Source: Phycisphaerae bacterium (GTDB lineage: Bacteria; Planctomycetota; Phycisphaerae; Sedimentisphaerales; Anaerobacaceae). From it: a DNA stretch of 53,342 bases. The DNA lies in the NCBI GenBank assembly GCA_021736645.1, contig JAIPFM010000187.1, positions 1-53,342 on the forward strand, read 5' to 3'. Numbering within the stretch: the stretch's first letter is position 1; every line of letters begins with the position of its first letter. The notes below the pieces were generated by a model, which ran no database searches, had not been told where the DNA came from, and saw only the letters and a program-made list of their open reading frames with translations. Shown one piece after another: positions 16,267-24,718 of the stretch. The translations under genes and the position numbers were made by a program.

Positions 16267-17496
16267 TCAAATAGAATCCGAGGTCCATCCAAACACGGGC
16301 ACGCCAATCAGGCTGTGAACGATCGAGGCTGTGCCGTACACCGCCTCTGAGATCTTGTCCACCTCAACGTATTCGTTGGGTGCATGGATCACGTCCTCAT
16401 TGCCCGGGCCATACCCAATCGTAGGAATGGAGTACTCTTTGGTCAGTACACCGCCGGCGGTGGCCATCCCGATGCGTCCAAGTTGCCATTTGCCGGGCCG
16501 CACACGCACTCCGGCCGCTTCCAAGGCCTGTCTTGATCTTTCCATCAACACACCAAACGGATCGGTGTTCCAGGCATGCGTGATGTGACGGCCCAAGGTG
16601 GTGACGCCTGTGTAACTGGTTTGCGCCTGGCTGCTGACCGCCACACTCACGGTGACATGGTCTTTTTGATGGACCGCCTGTAACGCCTGCTGCTTGACCT
16701 GGCCCATGACCGATTCGACCTGCTCATGGTCAATCAGTCTTCGATTCAGTCTGATTCTCGCCTGGCGAAGGGGGGTGTTCGACAGGAAGACCGGGGCCTG
16801 GGCCGACAGGTTCAACAGGCCGCCTGTCTTTGTATCCTCATTGGAAAACAAACGAAACTGATCAAAAATATTCCTGGCTGCGTCATCTACTTCAAACAGG
16901 CTCGACCCCTGTATGTCGATGTTCACCTCCATCCAGCCATCATGGCCGTAATACAGGCCCAAGTTTGTCGGCTCACCGAGAATGGCATAGGTCGGTGTCA
17001 GCTTGAGCGCCGGAAGTGTGGCCTCCAGCAGGTGGCGTATGCCCGCGCTCGTGCCTGCTTCTTCGCAGGTTGTGACAGCCACCACGAGATTGCCCCGAAG
17101 CGGGAGCAGTGATTTTTTCAAGAGCGCGGCAGCAAAGACCTGTGCTGCCAGTCCGCCCTTGCAATCGCTGGCACCGCAGCCCCAGAGCCTGCCGTCACTG
17201 ATTTGCGCGCCAAACGGATCTTTGTCCCAGGCCTTTGGGTCGCCGGCCGAGACGGTATCCATATGACAGGTCAAGAGCACGGTCGGTTCTGCTTCTCGCC
17301 CCTCCAGAATACCGACGATATTGCCAAAATCATCCTGCAGAGTCTTGTCGTAACCCAGTTGCTGCATCTGTCGAAGCACCAGATTCGCGACCTCCGTTTC
17401 TTGACCGCTGTACCCGGCTGTGGAGACCAATTGTTGGGCAAATGCGAGGGTTTGTCTCTTCAACCCATGGTTTCTTTTGGACAGGATATCGTACAT
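16267..17496 (-). CDS. M20-family metallopeptidase/deacylase (YgeY/ArgE/DapE type)
   Basis: Start: two consecutive ATGs (17499 and 17496) follow AAGGAG; the second has better spacing. Di-zinc ligands of the M20 family are all visible: LTCHMDTV, GCGASDCKGGLA, the Glu-Glu of TTCEEAG, LGEPTN, and the final His in NEDVIHAPNEY. Such enzymes cleave amide bonds of acylated amino acids, dipeptides or carbamoyl compounds. In the small dimerisation domain the usual HxS motif after the GxS turn is not seen; the sequence reads QGSSLFEVDDAARN. Substrate geometry may therefore differ. It is the first gene of the operon with acetate kinase and its pseudo-paralogue, and is divergent from the XylR-like activator. 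The substrate is unknown. Confidence 0.8.
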   Translation of the reverse strand: MYDILSKRNHGLKRQTLAFAQQLVSTAGYSGQETEVANLVLRQMQQLGYDKTLQDDFGNIVGILEGREAEPTVLLTCHMDTVSAGDPKAWDKDPFGAQISDGRLWGCGASDCKGGLAAQVFAAALLKKSLLPLRGNLVVAVTTCEEAGTSAGIRHLLEATLPALKLTPTYAILGEPTNLGLYYGHDGWMEVNIDIQGSSLFEVDDAARNIFDQFRLFSNEDTKTGGLLNLSAQAPVFLSNTPLRQARIRLNRRLIDHEQVESVMGQVKQQALQAVHQKDHVTVSVAVSSQAQTSYTGVTTLGRHITHAWNTDPFGVLMERSRQALEAAGVRVRPGKWQLGRIGMATAGGVLTKEYSIPTIGYGPGNEDVIHAPNEYVEVDKISEAVYGTASIVHSLIGVPVFGWTSDSI

Positions 17497-17549
17497 CATA
17501 GGCTCCTTATACTGATTGCTCTATTTGACCGAATCGTTCATGCTGTTTA

Positions 17550-17565
17550 AGCAATGGACGTGCCA
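17550..17565 (-). promoter_or_regulatory. Sigma-54 (-24/-12) promoter
   Basis: Read on the minus strand the site is TGGCACGTCCATTGCT. The invariant GG and GC are separated by exactly 10 bases, and both half-sites match the sigma-54 consensus TGGCACG-N4-TTGCW. Transcription would begin about 12 bases downstream (near 17540), leaving a leader of roughly 45 bases before the M20 gene. A sigma-54 activator is encoded divergently next to it, which strongly supports the assignment. Confidence 0.88.
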
Positions 17566-17642
17566 GAGTTTGTTGCTTGTGTGTAAGATATTTAAAGGAA
17601 ATGGGTTATATACTAATTGCGGTGTTGTTCGAAATGTGATAG

Positions 17643-17680
17643 TATTTCAATATGAAATAAAAAATATTCATTCTGAAATA
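17643..17680. promoter_or_regulatory. Tandem activator-binding dyads (putative UAS)
   Basis: A perfect dyad TATTTCA-ATA-TGAAATA spans 17643-17659. A second, imperfect dyad with the same right half (TTCA-TTC-TGAAATA) follows, ending at 17680. Their centres (17651 and 17672) are 21 bp apart, two helical turns, so two dimers would bind the same face. They lie about 90-120 bases upstream of the -24/-12 site, a usual enhancer distance. They also sit directly before the activator's own start, which suggests autoregulation. Confidence 0.7.
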
Positions 17681-17694
17681 AACAGGGGTGCCAG

Positions 17695-19326
17695 ATGAAG
17701 GCTTCGCAACTAAAGCTCGAAGAGATCGTTCAATTCGCCGAAGGCAGGATTGATTTACACGGACGTCGACTTGTGCTGCATTCGATCCATGCCTTTGCGC
17801 AGCTCCGTAAAGACATGGTGGAATCGCTTGGCCTTGAACGGACGAAAAAGATGTTTACCCGCTTTGGATACTACTGGGGCCAGGCGGATGCTGCGGCCAT
17901 GGCCCGGATATTCCAGTGGAAGGATACCGCTGAGTGGATCAGGGCCGGGCCCCGCATGCATTCCCTGCAGGGCGTGGCGCACGCTGTGATAAAATCTCTG
18001 GACATGGATGCGGAGCAGGGGCGACTGTGCATGGAGGTTTTCTGGCGCAGCTCAGGCGAAGCAGACGAACACTTACTGACCTTGGGCAGGAGCGATGTCC
18101 CTATCTGCTGGATGCTCACCGGGTATGCCAGTGGCTATGCAAGCTTCTGCCTGGGCAAGGACGTTTACTTTGTCGAGCAGACCTGTCAAGGCCGGGGAGA
18201 CAAGATCTGCTCGGCCATCGGCAAGGACCGGGACTCCTGGGGTCCGGAGGTCCAACCCTTTCTCTCGTCATTCCAGGAACAGGACAGCATCCACAATGAG
18301 ATACTCGGTCTTACCAAAGAACTGAAGTCCAAAACGCGTGAACTGGAACGTCAGCGACGAAAGGTCAAGCAGCTTCAGAATCCACACCATGCGTCGTTTG
18401 CTGAGGTGCACAGCAAGTCATTTCAGAGTGTCCTAGAATTGGCCAATCGAGTGGCTAAATTCGACTCATCCCTTCTGATTACAGGCGAAAGCGGATCAGG
18501 CAAAGAAATCCTTGCACGCCATATCCACAGACAATCCGCCAGAGCTCAGGGTGATTTTGTGGCCATCAACTGCGGCTCGTTGCCTGAAACGCTCCTTGAA
18601 GCCGAATTGTTCGGCCACAAGGCGGGTGCCTTTACCGGCGCCACAGGTGACCGGATCGGCCTCTTTGAGCAGGCCAACAAGGGGACCCTGTTTCTCGATG
18701 AAATTGGAGACATCTCTCCTGCGATGCAGGTTCGTTTGCTTCGGGTGCTTCAGGAGAACGAGGTGCTGCGCGTGGGCGAAAACATCCCGCGAAAAATCAA
18801 TGTCCGGATTATTGCCGCGACACACTTCGACCTGATCCAGCGCATGCAAGAGGCCAAATTCAGAGAAGACCTGTATTATCGATTGAGCGTCATTGAAATC
18901 CACCTGCCTCCGCTGCGGGAACGGGTGGATGACATATTGCCTTTGGCCCGGTATTTTCTCGGCAAGCTCTCCCAGAAACTCAATCTCCCCAAGCTCACGC
19001 TGCAAGGCAATTGTCTCGATTATTTGCTGCGCTATCGCTGGCCCGGCAATGTACGTGAACTTGAAAATGTGCTCGAAAGGGCGGCTGTGCTGAGTCAAGA
19101 GGGATTGATACGTCCGGAGCACCTGCCAATGACGGTGATTCATGCCAATCCCTTGTCTGAACCGGGTCGCGGGGACGTAGCCCGAAGCCTCGCGGACATG
19201 GAAAAAGAGCATATTGCGACCATCTTACAATTAACCGACAACAACCGTGTGCGAGCGGCAGAGATTTTGGGTATCAGCTACACCACACTCTGGCGAAAGA
19301 TGAAAAGCAGCAAACTCGGAGATTAA
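17695..19326 (+). CDS. XylR/DmpR-type sigma-54-dependent transcriptional activator
   Basis: Start ATG 17695, with AGGGG 8 bases upstream. Residues about 5-105 match the XylR N-terminal sensor ([39 protein letters not shown]). Residues about 125-190 match V4R ([27 protein letters not shown]). A coiled linker near 205-235 follows. The AAA+ domain has Walker A GESGSGKE at 264, the sigma-54 loop GAFTGA at 311 and Walker B LFLDEIGD at 332. The Fis-type helix-turn-helix ends the protein ([20 protein letters not shown]). Relatives bind small, often aromatic effectors directly through V4R, which then de-represses the ATPase. It probably activates the divergent M20-ackA operon through the two dyads at 17643-17680. 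The effector is unknown. Confidence 0.92.
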   Translation: MKASQLKLEEIVQFAEGRIDLHGRRLVLHSIHAFAQLRKDMVESLGLERTKKMFTRFGYYWGQADAAAMARIFQWKDTAEWIRAGPRMHSLQGVAHAVIKSLDMDAEQGRLCMEVFWRSSGEADEHLLTLGRSDVPICWMLTGYASGYASFCLGKDVYFVEQTCQGRGDKICSAIGKDRDSWGPEVQPFLSSFQEQDSIHNEILGLTKELKSKTRELERQRRKVKQLQNPHHASFAEVHSKSFQSVLELANRVAKFDSSLLITGESGSGKEILARHIHRQSARAQGDFVAINCGSLPETLLEAELFGHKAGAFTGATGDRIGLFEQANKGTLFLDEIGDISPAMQVRLLRVLQENEVLRVGENIPRKINVRIIAATHFDLIQRMQEAKFREDLYYRLSVIEIHLPPLRERVDDILPLARYFLGKLSQKLNLPKLTLQGNCLDYLLRYRWPGNVRELENVLERAAVLSQEGLIRPEHLPMTVIHANPLSEPGRGDVARSLADMEKEHIATILQLTDNNRVRAAEILGISYTTLWRKMKSSKLGD

Positions 19327-19804
19327 ACCGAGGGGATTCACGATCATCGTCAACAATCGAAATGAGTTCCGTTTTGCCGGCCTGTTGAGAAATACCGACT
19401 CTTGTTTCCCCCCCTCATGTACTCAAATCGGCGCGTTCCAGTGAAAAAAAATTGAGTGATAATGCCCTGTCATCATCCTGAACGATCTCCGTGTCCATTT
19501 CGACTGTCAAGGAGACCTTCAGGACGACAGAAATTGGCTCTTCCGTGTGGCGATCCCTCCAGTAATACGAAGTCGACAAAGATCGTAAGCTGTTAAATTA
19601 CAATGCCTTACCATGTTCTCCTCCGGCATTCATTTCGGATCGACGATCCAATTTTCTGGGCCTACTTGTGAACAACTGGCCATTGCAGGAGGTACATATG
19701 GAAACCTTGCTTTGGGCCGGTTTCACAAGGTACTGATCAGAAATTTGCCCTAAATGAGCCAATTTTTGACAATTTAGTCAGTTTTGACCTGGTAGTCTAG
19801 TATC
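19327..19804. other. Non-coding spacer
   Basis: No gene is supported. A very short frame at 19698-19736 (METLLWAGFTRY) follows a strong AGGAGG. It is either a leader peptide or the stub of a lost gene, and is too short to call. Confidence 0.3.
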
Positions 19805-20081
19805 ATGGTAATCGACAAAAACCGGAGGAAAACCGAGGCCAAAACGAGCCGCACGGACGCGTAAGAAACTGAAACCCGCAGCATTAGATATTTTCAGTGA
19901 GAAAACCGTGGACGCAGCGACAATCGAGAACAATGCCAAAAAAGCAGATCTAGGCATGACCGCTCCGTACCAGCATTTCTCAGACAAGGGAGAAATTCTC
20001 TGTCGCCTGGCCAACGAACAGGTTGAGACCACCAAGCCGTTGAAACGGGTCTTTGATGAGGGCCTGTGTATCTTTATTTGA
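19805..20081 (+). pseudogene. Broken TetR-family regulator
   Basis: A frame open from 19812 to the TGA at 20081 encodes the TetR DNA-binding domain: RTRKKLKPAALDIFSEK, DAATIENNAKKADLGM and PYQHFSDKGEILCRLANEQ. This is the usual helix-turn-helix with its YxHFxxK end. It has no start codon in frame. A start at 19805 (MVIDKNRRKTEAK) lies in another frame that stops near 19862, so a frameshift around 19850 separates start and domain. The ligand-binding domain is absent after about 90 residues. The fragment lies directly upstream of the DksA-like gene. Confidence 0.65.
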
Positions 20082-20131
20082 AGAACCCTAAATCTTTGCT
20101 CCCTGAACAAGGGTGCATGGAGGGATTTATT

Positions 20132-20446
20132 GTGGCACAACGAAAGAACTGCTCGCGTTTGAGCTCCAAACAGGTTCAGGAATTTGCGAATTTGCTTATG
20201 CAGGAAAGACGCGCACCACACGCTCCCGACATCCTGCGTGAGATTGACGAGGCCTTGGAGCGCATACAGGAAGGCACCTACGGCATCTGCCTGGGCACTG
20301 GCAAACGCATCGACAAGCGACGTCTCCTTGCCATTCCCTGGGCCAAGTACTCCATCGAATATGCCAAACTCATGGAAGAACAACTTGGATCCATGGGTCC
20401 TCAAGCCGAATACTATGAAGACCTGGATGGCCCCTATGCCGCTTAA
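20132..20446 (+). CDS. DksA/TraR-like protein without zinc-finger cysteines
   Basis: The GTG at 20132 is preferred: GGAGG lies 8 bases upstream (20119-20123), whereas earlier starts have none. The 104-residue product has a coiled-coil helical part (SSKQVQEFANLLMQERR, ILREIDEALERIQEGTYGIC) and then the globular end (TGKRIDKRRLLAIPWAKYS). The family normally has a C4 zinc finger (CxxC near YGxC and CxxC after ARYC). Here only one cysteine remains (GICLGTG) and YSIEYA replaces the second pair. Family members enter the RNA polymerase secondary channel. Cysteine-poor versions are plausible functional variants, so this is not called a pseudogene. Confidence 0.78.
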   Translation: MAQRKNCSRLSSKQVQEFANLLMQERRAPHAPDILREIDEALERIQEGTYGICLGTGKRIDKRRLLAIPWAKYSIEYAKLMEEQLGSMGPQAEYYEDLDGPYAA

Positions 20447-20531
20447 CAGTCGACAGCCTGATCACTCAATGATACCAGGCCATGTGCGTGAACAGGGTCG
20501 ATTCGCAGGGTGTACAGATTGCGTTAGCCGA

Positions 20532-23483
20532 TTAGTGTTGAAAGGAAATCCTCCAGGGAACCCATTGCGTCTGCTCTGACAGGATGCGCAGTTGGCCCAC
20601 CGTGTCCGTGTATTCCAGTGTGGCCTGTGCGTTTTCAACGACGCAGGATTCCACTTGAGCGCCGTTGTCCGCAAACTGGATGACCGTGGGGTCCTGAGCT
20701 GCCACACGAATCATGCCCTGCAGGATGCATGCGTCTTGATCCCATCGCACGTCTTTGAGTTCCACCAATCCCTGCATGAGGTGACGGTTGGTGCCCAGGA
20801 CCTGGGGTACGGTTTGCTTTTGCCGCAGGGAGATCATACGGGCTTCAGCAGGCCTGAGTGTCTGTGTCAAGGTTTCAGCGCCTGACAGTGTTCCGAGATA
20901 CGTATCGTTCCAGAAGTCATACGCGTGGTATGTGGCCTGTGGGTTCAGACCGAGGCCACCCGCAGCAGGATCTTTGCTCAAGGGGACTGTCACGGTCATG
21001 GCGTTCTGATCCTGGGGATTGTACAGTGTGACCTGATGCCAGCCCTTGTTCACCGGGAAATCATAGATCTGCGGCACGCGGCGGATCAGGGCATCCACCG
21101 GGCGTGCGCTGCGCGGTATACTGTGGAAGGGGAACACGCGCGTGACATCGTGAAACATCTCCGAAGTGAGTTTGGCAAAGCTGTTGCCCATGAGGAAGCG
21201 CGCGCTGGTGACATAGGCCATGGTCAGCAGACGCCGCCGGGCATCACGCGTCCTGGGCGAGGTCTTGTGCAGACACTTGGCATCCATGTCGTAATTGACC
21301 ACCACGCGGTTCTTGTACCAGCGCAGGGCACCGCGTGCGATCATCTCGGGTGTGATCTGGTCCGTGTCACCCCAGAGCCGCTGGGAACTGACCAGGCCCA
21401 GCGTGACATCTGACCCGCGTGCCAGGTTGCGTTCGTGGAGATAGGCCTGCGAGCCCAGTCCCTCCCTGGCCAGGCGGAAGATGTTGCGGTATGCACTCGC
21501 CGTGGTGGCGTAAGGATCTTCGAACCCGCCTTCCGAGGCCCAACCTGTGTATGCGTAGTCAAACATCAGGCCCTGGACACCGCCGCGTCGGAGCGTGTCG
21601 TACACGTCACGCATGTGGGCCATGAAGCCGGGGTCTGTGTAGTCGTAGCCCCAGACCATGTCGTTGCGCTGCCACGCGTCCAATCCCGTGGGGTCCTTGC
21701 CCTGGGCATGCTGACGCAAATGCACGGCCTCGTTGAATAGCATGTGCTCCGGATAGGTCTGCGCATAGTCCTCCGAACGAAAACCGGTCTGGCAGTAGGT
21801 CAGGGGCAGACCGCCGAGTGCCTGCACGGCCCCGGCCCATTTTTCCGTGGTCTCGAAGGGCGGCAGGTAGCGGCCATTCTGAGATCCCTCCGGCCTGGCC
21901 ACGGCAAAGTGCTCGTTGTCCCACCAGCCCTGCTGATTGTTGGCCTCGTAGTAATCCGGCACCAGGCGCACGGCAGCCCGGGCATATGCCAGGAACCCGC
22001 TGTCCTTGATACGCTGCATCTCCTCAACCGCGCCCACAGAGTGATTCACCGAAGGGCCGCCCCCATACGGGGACAACTCCGCGTACCACAGGCAGACCGT
22101 GGGGAAGTCGTAGGGAGTCAGGTTAATGGCCTGCGCGGTGCGCACCTGTTGCACATAGGTCTCCAGGGCGTCAAAGGGATCGTCCGTCGTGACATCCACA
22201 TAGAAGCGGTCGTCCGGCATGTAGCGAATGCCCGGATCCACGCGATGGCCAACCGGGTCCTCGGCGAACAGGGCGACGGGCAGATTCTTGACGGCCGCGC
22301 TCCCGGCCAGGGTCACGGTGTGCTGCTGCACGGGGGGACTGTCGTCGACTGACTTGATCCAGACCTCACTGACCACGGCATTGGGGACCGGCGCTTCATT
22401 CACAGAGATCAATCGGATCGGTCCGGCATTCTGTGACAGCAGAGGCAGATCGATCTGCACGGGTCCCTGCTGTTGGGTGCGCCACGCAGGCAGGGCCTGT
22501 TTGGGCAGGAGGCAGGTACGGATTCCGGAGGCCTCTTCCAGCCACACGGACTGCACGCGTCCGTTGCCGTCCACGTCCCACCAGGTGACACTGACACGAT
22601 AGTGCTGTCCCGATCTCAGGCCGCGGGCTTCCACCTTCACTTCATTTTCATCAAAGACCACGCTCTTGAGTTCAGGGGGATAGGCGCCCTCAATACCACC
22701 AAAGCGATAAGGACGCCCCTGGATCAATCGCAGGTCGATGCCGTTCTCAGACGAGGCTGACGCAGCCTCGCCCAGATCCAGGTAGGTGATCTGGTCCCGG
22801 GATTGGCGAAATGTCTCGGCCCTGGACAGGCCGATGCGTACGAATTTCTCATAGTCATGATAGGTCAGGCCGCCCAGCACCAGGGATCTGCGCCGGCCTG
22901 CCTGCTGGAACGTGAGCAGGCCGTTGTTGCGGCAGGCGAGGTAGGCGCTGCGCGTGACAGAGGTGTCCTCGCCGCCGCCGTTCCCGTCCAGCAGGGCCAG
23001 GTCCGTCATGATCTGTCCGGGAAAGACCACGGCTCCGGTCAGGGGGGCCAGACGCACCAATGGAATGGGCTGCTCCATGGTGTTGTTCAGGCCTGCATTC
23101 AAGCACACGAAACCGCGGTGTGCATAGATTGCCACGTCCAGGAGCAGCACGGGACCTTCAGGCAAATGGCTCTCGATCAGCAGACCTGTGCCCTTGCCCA
23201 GACCGTCATACAGGTGTCGCGAAGTCACGCGGTGGACCACGCCCGGGCCATCCGATCGCCACCCGTTCAATTCGACATGGGCGCCGTATATGCAGACCGT
23301 TTGGGCGCGCAGATCCAGGATACTGTATTGCCCCTGTCGCTTGTCCAGAGTGAATTGGACCCGCTCGTTGCTCAGGGAGACCACGGCGTCCGTGTTTGTG
23401 ACATGCACGGCTTGACTGAGCGTGCAGGCCGGCCATACCAGCAAGAGCCCGGCCCAGATGAAGGCTTTGGTGCATTTTGACAT
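20532..23483 (-). CDS. Large secreted glycosidase, alpha-galactosidase (GH36/27)-like
   Basis: 983 residues with a signal peptide (MSKCTKAFIWAGLLLVWPACT). The N-terminal third is a beta-sandwich (SLSNERVQFTLDKRQGQYS). The middle is a TIM barrel like clan GH-D enzymes: PTVCLWYAELSPYGGGPS, WGYDYTDPGFMAHMRDVY, then GLMFDYAYTGW, whose Asp is the likely nucleophile, and RLWGDTDQI with a candidate acid/base Asp. A C-terminal beta-domain (KGWHQVTLYNPQDQ) and a further tail (residues about 880-983) follow. The exact substrate is unknown. It is probably the third gene of an operon with BlaI and a small exported protein, 33 bases after the latter. Confidence 0.7.
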   Translation of the reverse strand: MSKCTKAFIWAGLLLVWPACTLSQAVHVTNTDAVVSLSNERVQFTLDKRQGQYSILDLRAQTVCIYGAHVELNGWRSDGPGVVHRVTSRHLYDGLGKGTGLLIESHLPEGPVLLLDVAIYAHRGFVCLNAGLNNTMEQPIPLVRLAPLTGAVVFPGQIMTDLALLDGNGGGEDTSVTRSAYLACRNNGLLTFQQAGRRRSLVLGGLTYHDYEKFVRIGLSRAETFRQSRDQITYLDLGEAASASSENGIDLRLIQGRPYRFGGIEGAYPPELKSVVFDENEVKVEARGLRSGQHYRVSVTWWDVDGNGRVQSVWLEEASGIRTCLLPKQALPAWRTQQQGPVQIDLPLLSQNAGPIRLISVNEAPVPNAVVSEVWIKSVDDSPPVQQHTVTLAGSAAVKNLPVALFAEDPVGHRVDPGIRYMPDDRFYVDVTTDDPFDALETYVQQVRTAQAINLTPYDFPTVCLWYAELSPYGGGPSVNHSVGAVEEMQRIKDSGFLAYARAAVRLVPDYYEANNQQGWWDNEHFAVARPEGSQNGRYLPPFETTEKWAGAVQALGGLPLTYCQTGFRSEDYAQTYPEHMLFNEAVHLRQHAQGKDPTGLDAWQRNDMVWGYDYTDPGFMAHMRDVYDTLRRGGVQGLMFDYAYTGWASEGGFEDPYATTASAYRNIFRLAREGLGSQAYLHERNLARGSDVTLGLVSSQRLWGDTDQITPEMIARGALRWYKNRVVVNYDMDAKCLHKTSPRTRDARRRLLTMAYVTSARFLMGNSFAKLTSEMFHDVTRVFPFHSIPRSARPVDALIRRVPQIYDFPVNKGWHQVTLYNPQDQNAMTVTVPLSKDPAAGGLGLNPQATYHAYDFWNDTYLGTLSGAETLTQTLRPAEARMISLRQKQTVPQVLGTNRHLMQGLVELKDVRWDQDACILQGMIRVAAQDPTVIQFADNGAQVESCVVENAQATLEYTDTVGQLRILSEQTQWVPWRISFQH

Positions 23484-23516
23484 GATGATTGGGTATCCTA
23501 AAAAAAAACGCTACTG

Positions 23517-24119
23517 TCAAATCCAGAGGTCTGCTATGACAGGATCGGCCGAGTATTTTCCGGATCCGTTTTCATCATCCACAAAGAGGGCGTAAGTCAC
23601 ATCTGCCGACACCTCCAACCGATACCATCGTTCATCGCGTCTCTTTGAAAAGTGACCGGTAAACCAGGTGTCGGTTTTGATGGCTGCAGCCTTTTGCCAG
23701 GTCGATCCTCCGTCCTTGTCTACGGTGACGAAATGGCGCACGAAGGGATGCACTTTCCTCTTGGACGCGGTGTCCAGGGTCTCGTGTCCCAGATAATGTC
23801 CCTTCACGTCAAACACAAAGACCTGGTTCATGATCTTTCGTTCCTGGCCGGGCAGCAGTGCGTCATACTTGTAACGGATCGATCGATGGCCTTGATCGGT
23901 TAATTTGACGGGGCCCCATTCCAGAGACCTGCGCAGGGTCGTATCCGGGGCATTTTCCAGAAGGACTGCTTCCACGCGTCCCATCAGTTCTGCTTTTTCC
24001 GGGTCGACCGGGGCCTTTGTCTGCTGCTCAGCGTGACTGGTCAGGACCAGCACGGTAAAGAGGATCAAGGCGAGTTTGTCCCTCATGGGCACCTGACGTT
24101 TAAGATAGTTCTTGATCAT
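23517..24119 (-). CDS. Small exported protein of unknown function
   Basis: Start ATG 24119 chosen because AAGGAG (overlapping the blaI stop) lies 5 bases upstream; an in-frame GTG two codons earlier is less likely. About 200 residues with an N-terminal hydrophobic segment (DKLALILFTVLVLTSHA). No known family was recognised. Visible features are a conserved-looking core, KIMNQVFVFDVKGHYLGHETLDT, and an acidic C-terminus, FVDDENGSGKYSADP. Translational coupling to the BlaI gene suggests the two work together, the place where a BlaR-type sensor would normally be found. Confidence 0.6.
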   Translation of the reverse strand: MIKNYLKRQVPMRDKLALILFTVLVLTSHAEQQTKAPVDPEKAELMGRVEAVLLENAPDTTLRRSLEWGPVKLTDQGHRSIRYKYDALLPGQERKIMNQVFVFDVKGHYLGHETLDTASKRKVHPFVRHFVTVDKDGGSTWQKAAAIKTDTWFTGHFSKRRDERWYRLEVSADVTYALFVDDENGSGKYSADPVIADLWI

Positions 24120-24121
24120 GG

Positions 24122-24499
24122 TCACTCCTTTTTCTTATCCAGTACTGCCTGGAGACGGGCAATGTCCTGATCTGAAAGTGATTCCTGTTCAACAAAGTGG
24201 CGTAACAGAGACACGGGATTGCCCTGGAAAAACCGTTGAAGAAAGGACACGCTTTCCTGACGCAGGCATTGAGAACGCTGGGGGATGGGCTTAAACACAT
24301 TCATGCCATGGATCTCGTCCTTGCACACGGCCTTTTTCTGGACCAGTCGATCCAGGAAGGAGCGTATCGTCTTGATACTCCAATCGGTTCGGGTCTGCAG
24401 ATTCGCATAGATCTCGGCCGTGCTCAGAGGAGACCACTGCCACAGGACTTCCATAATATCCCACTCCGCGGGCGTAATGTTCATGGGTTGGGTCTTCAT
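24122..24499 (-). CDS. BlaI/MecI-family repressor
   Basis: ATG 24499 has GAGGTG just upstream and begins MKTQPMNITPAEWDIMEVLW, the standard BlaI N-terminus. The winged helix continues with PLSTAEIYANLQ, WSIKTIRSFLDRLVQKKAV and FKPIPQRSQC. The dimerisation tail has ESVSFLQRFFQGNPVSLLRHFVEQESLS. 125 residues is the normal length. Family members are homodimeric repressors inactivated by proteolysis by a BlaR1/M56 partner; no such protease is adjacent. Likely targets are its own operon (small exported protein, glycosidase) and possibly the divergent aminotransferase, through direct repeats at 24539-24570. Confidence 0.88.
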   Translation of the reverse strand: MKTQPMNITPAEWDIMEVLWQWSPLSTAEIYANLQTRTDWSIKTIRSFLDRLVQKKAVCKDEIHGMNVFKPIPQRSQCLRQESVSFLQRFFQGNPVSLLRHFVEQESLSDQDIARLQAVLDKKKE

Positions 24500-24538
24500 T
24501 GCGCACCTCATTAATACTGTCTTTCGCTGGACGTCATG

Positions 24539-24570
24539 TGTTGTCAATGGACTGCAATTGTTGTCTATGG
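24539..24570. promoter_or_regulatory. Direct repeats in the blaI-aminotransferase intergenic region
   Basis: TGTTGTCAATGG (24539-24550) and TGTTGTCTATGG (24559-24570) match at 11 of 12 positions with a 20-base period, about two helical turns. They lie 40-70 bases upstream of the BlaI start. This is a plausible operator for BlaI, but the order is direct rather than the inverted arrangement typical of BlaI sites. Confidence 0.4.
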
Positions 24571-24718
24571 TCAAGTAGAAATCTTTTTTTTGGAGATTGC
24601 GGGTTTTTTTGGTCAAATGGACAGGACTATGAGTTATGTTACCCTGTTTCCGTTGGATGAAAACTGACAACATCTAAAGGATCGATATGCCAGTTCACCA
24701 CGACATGGAGTCTATGAG

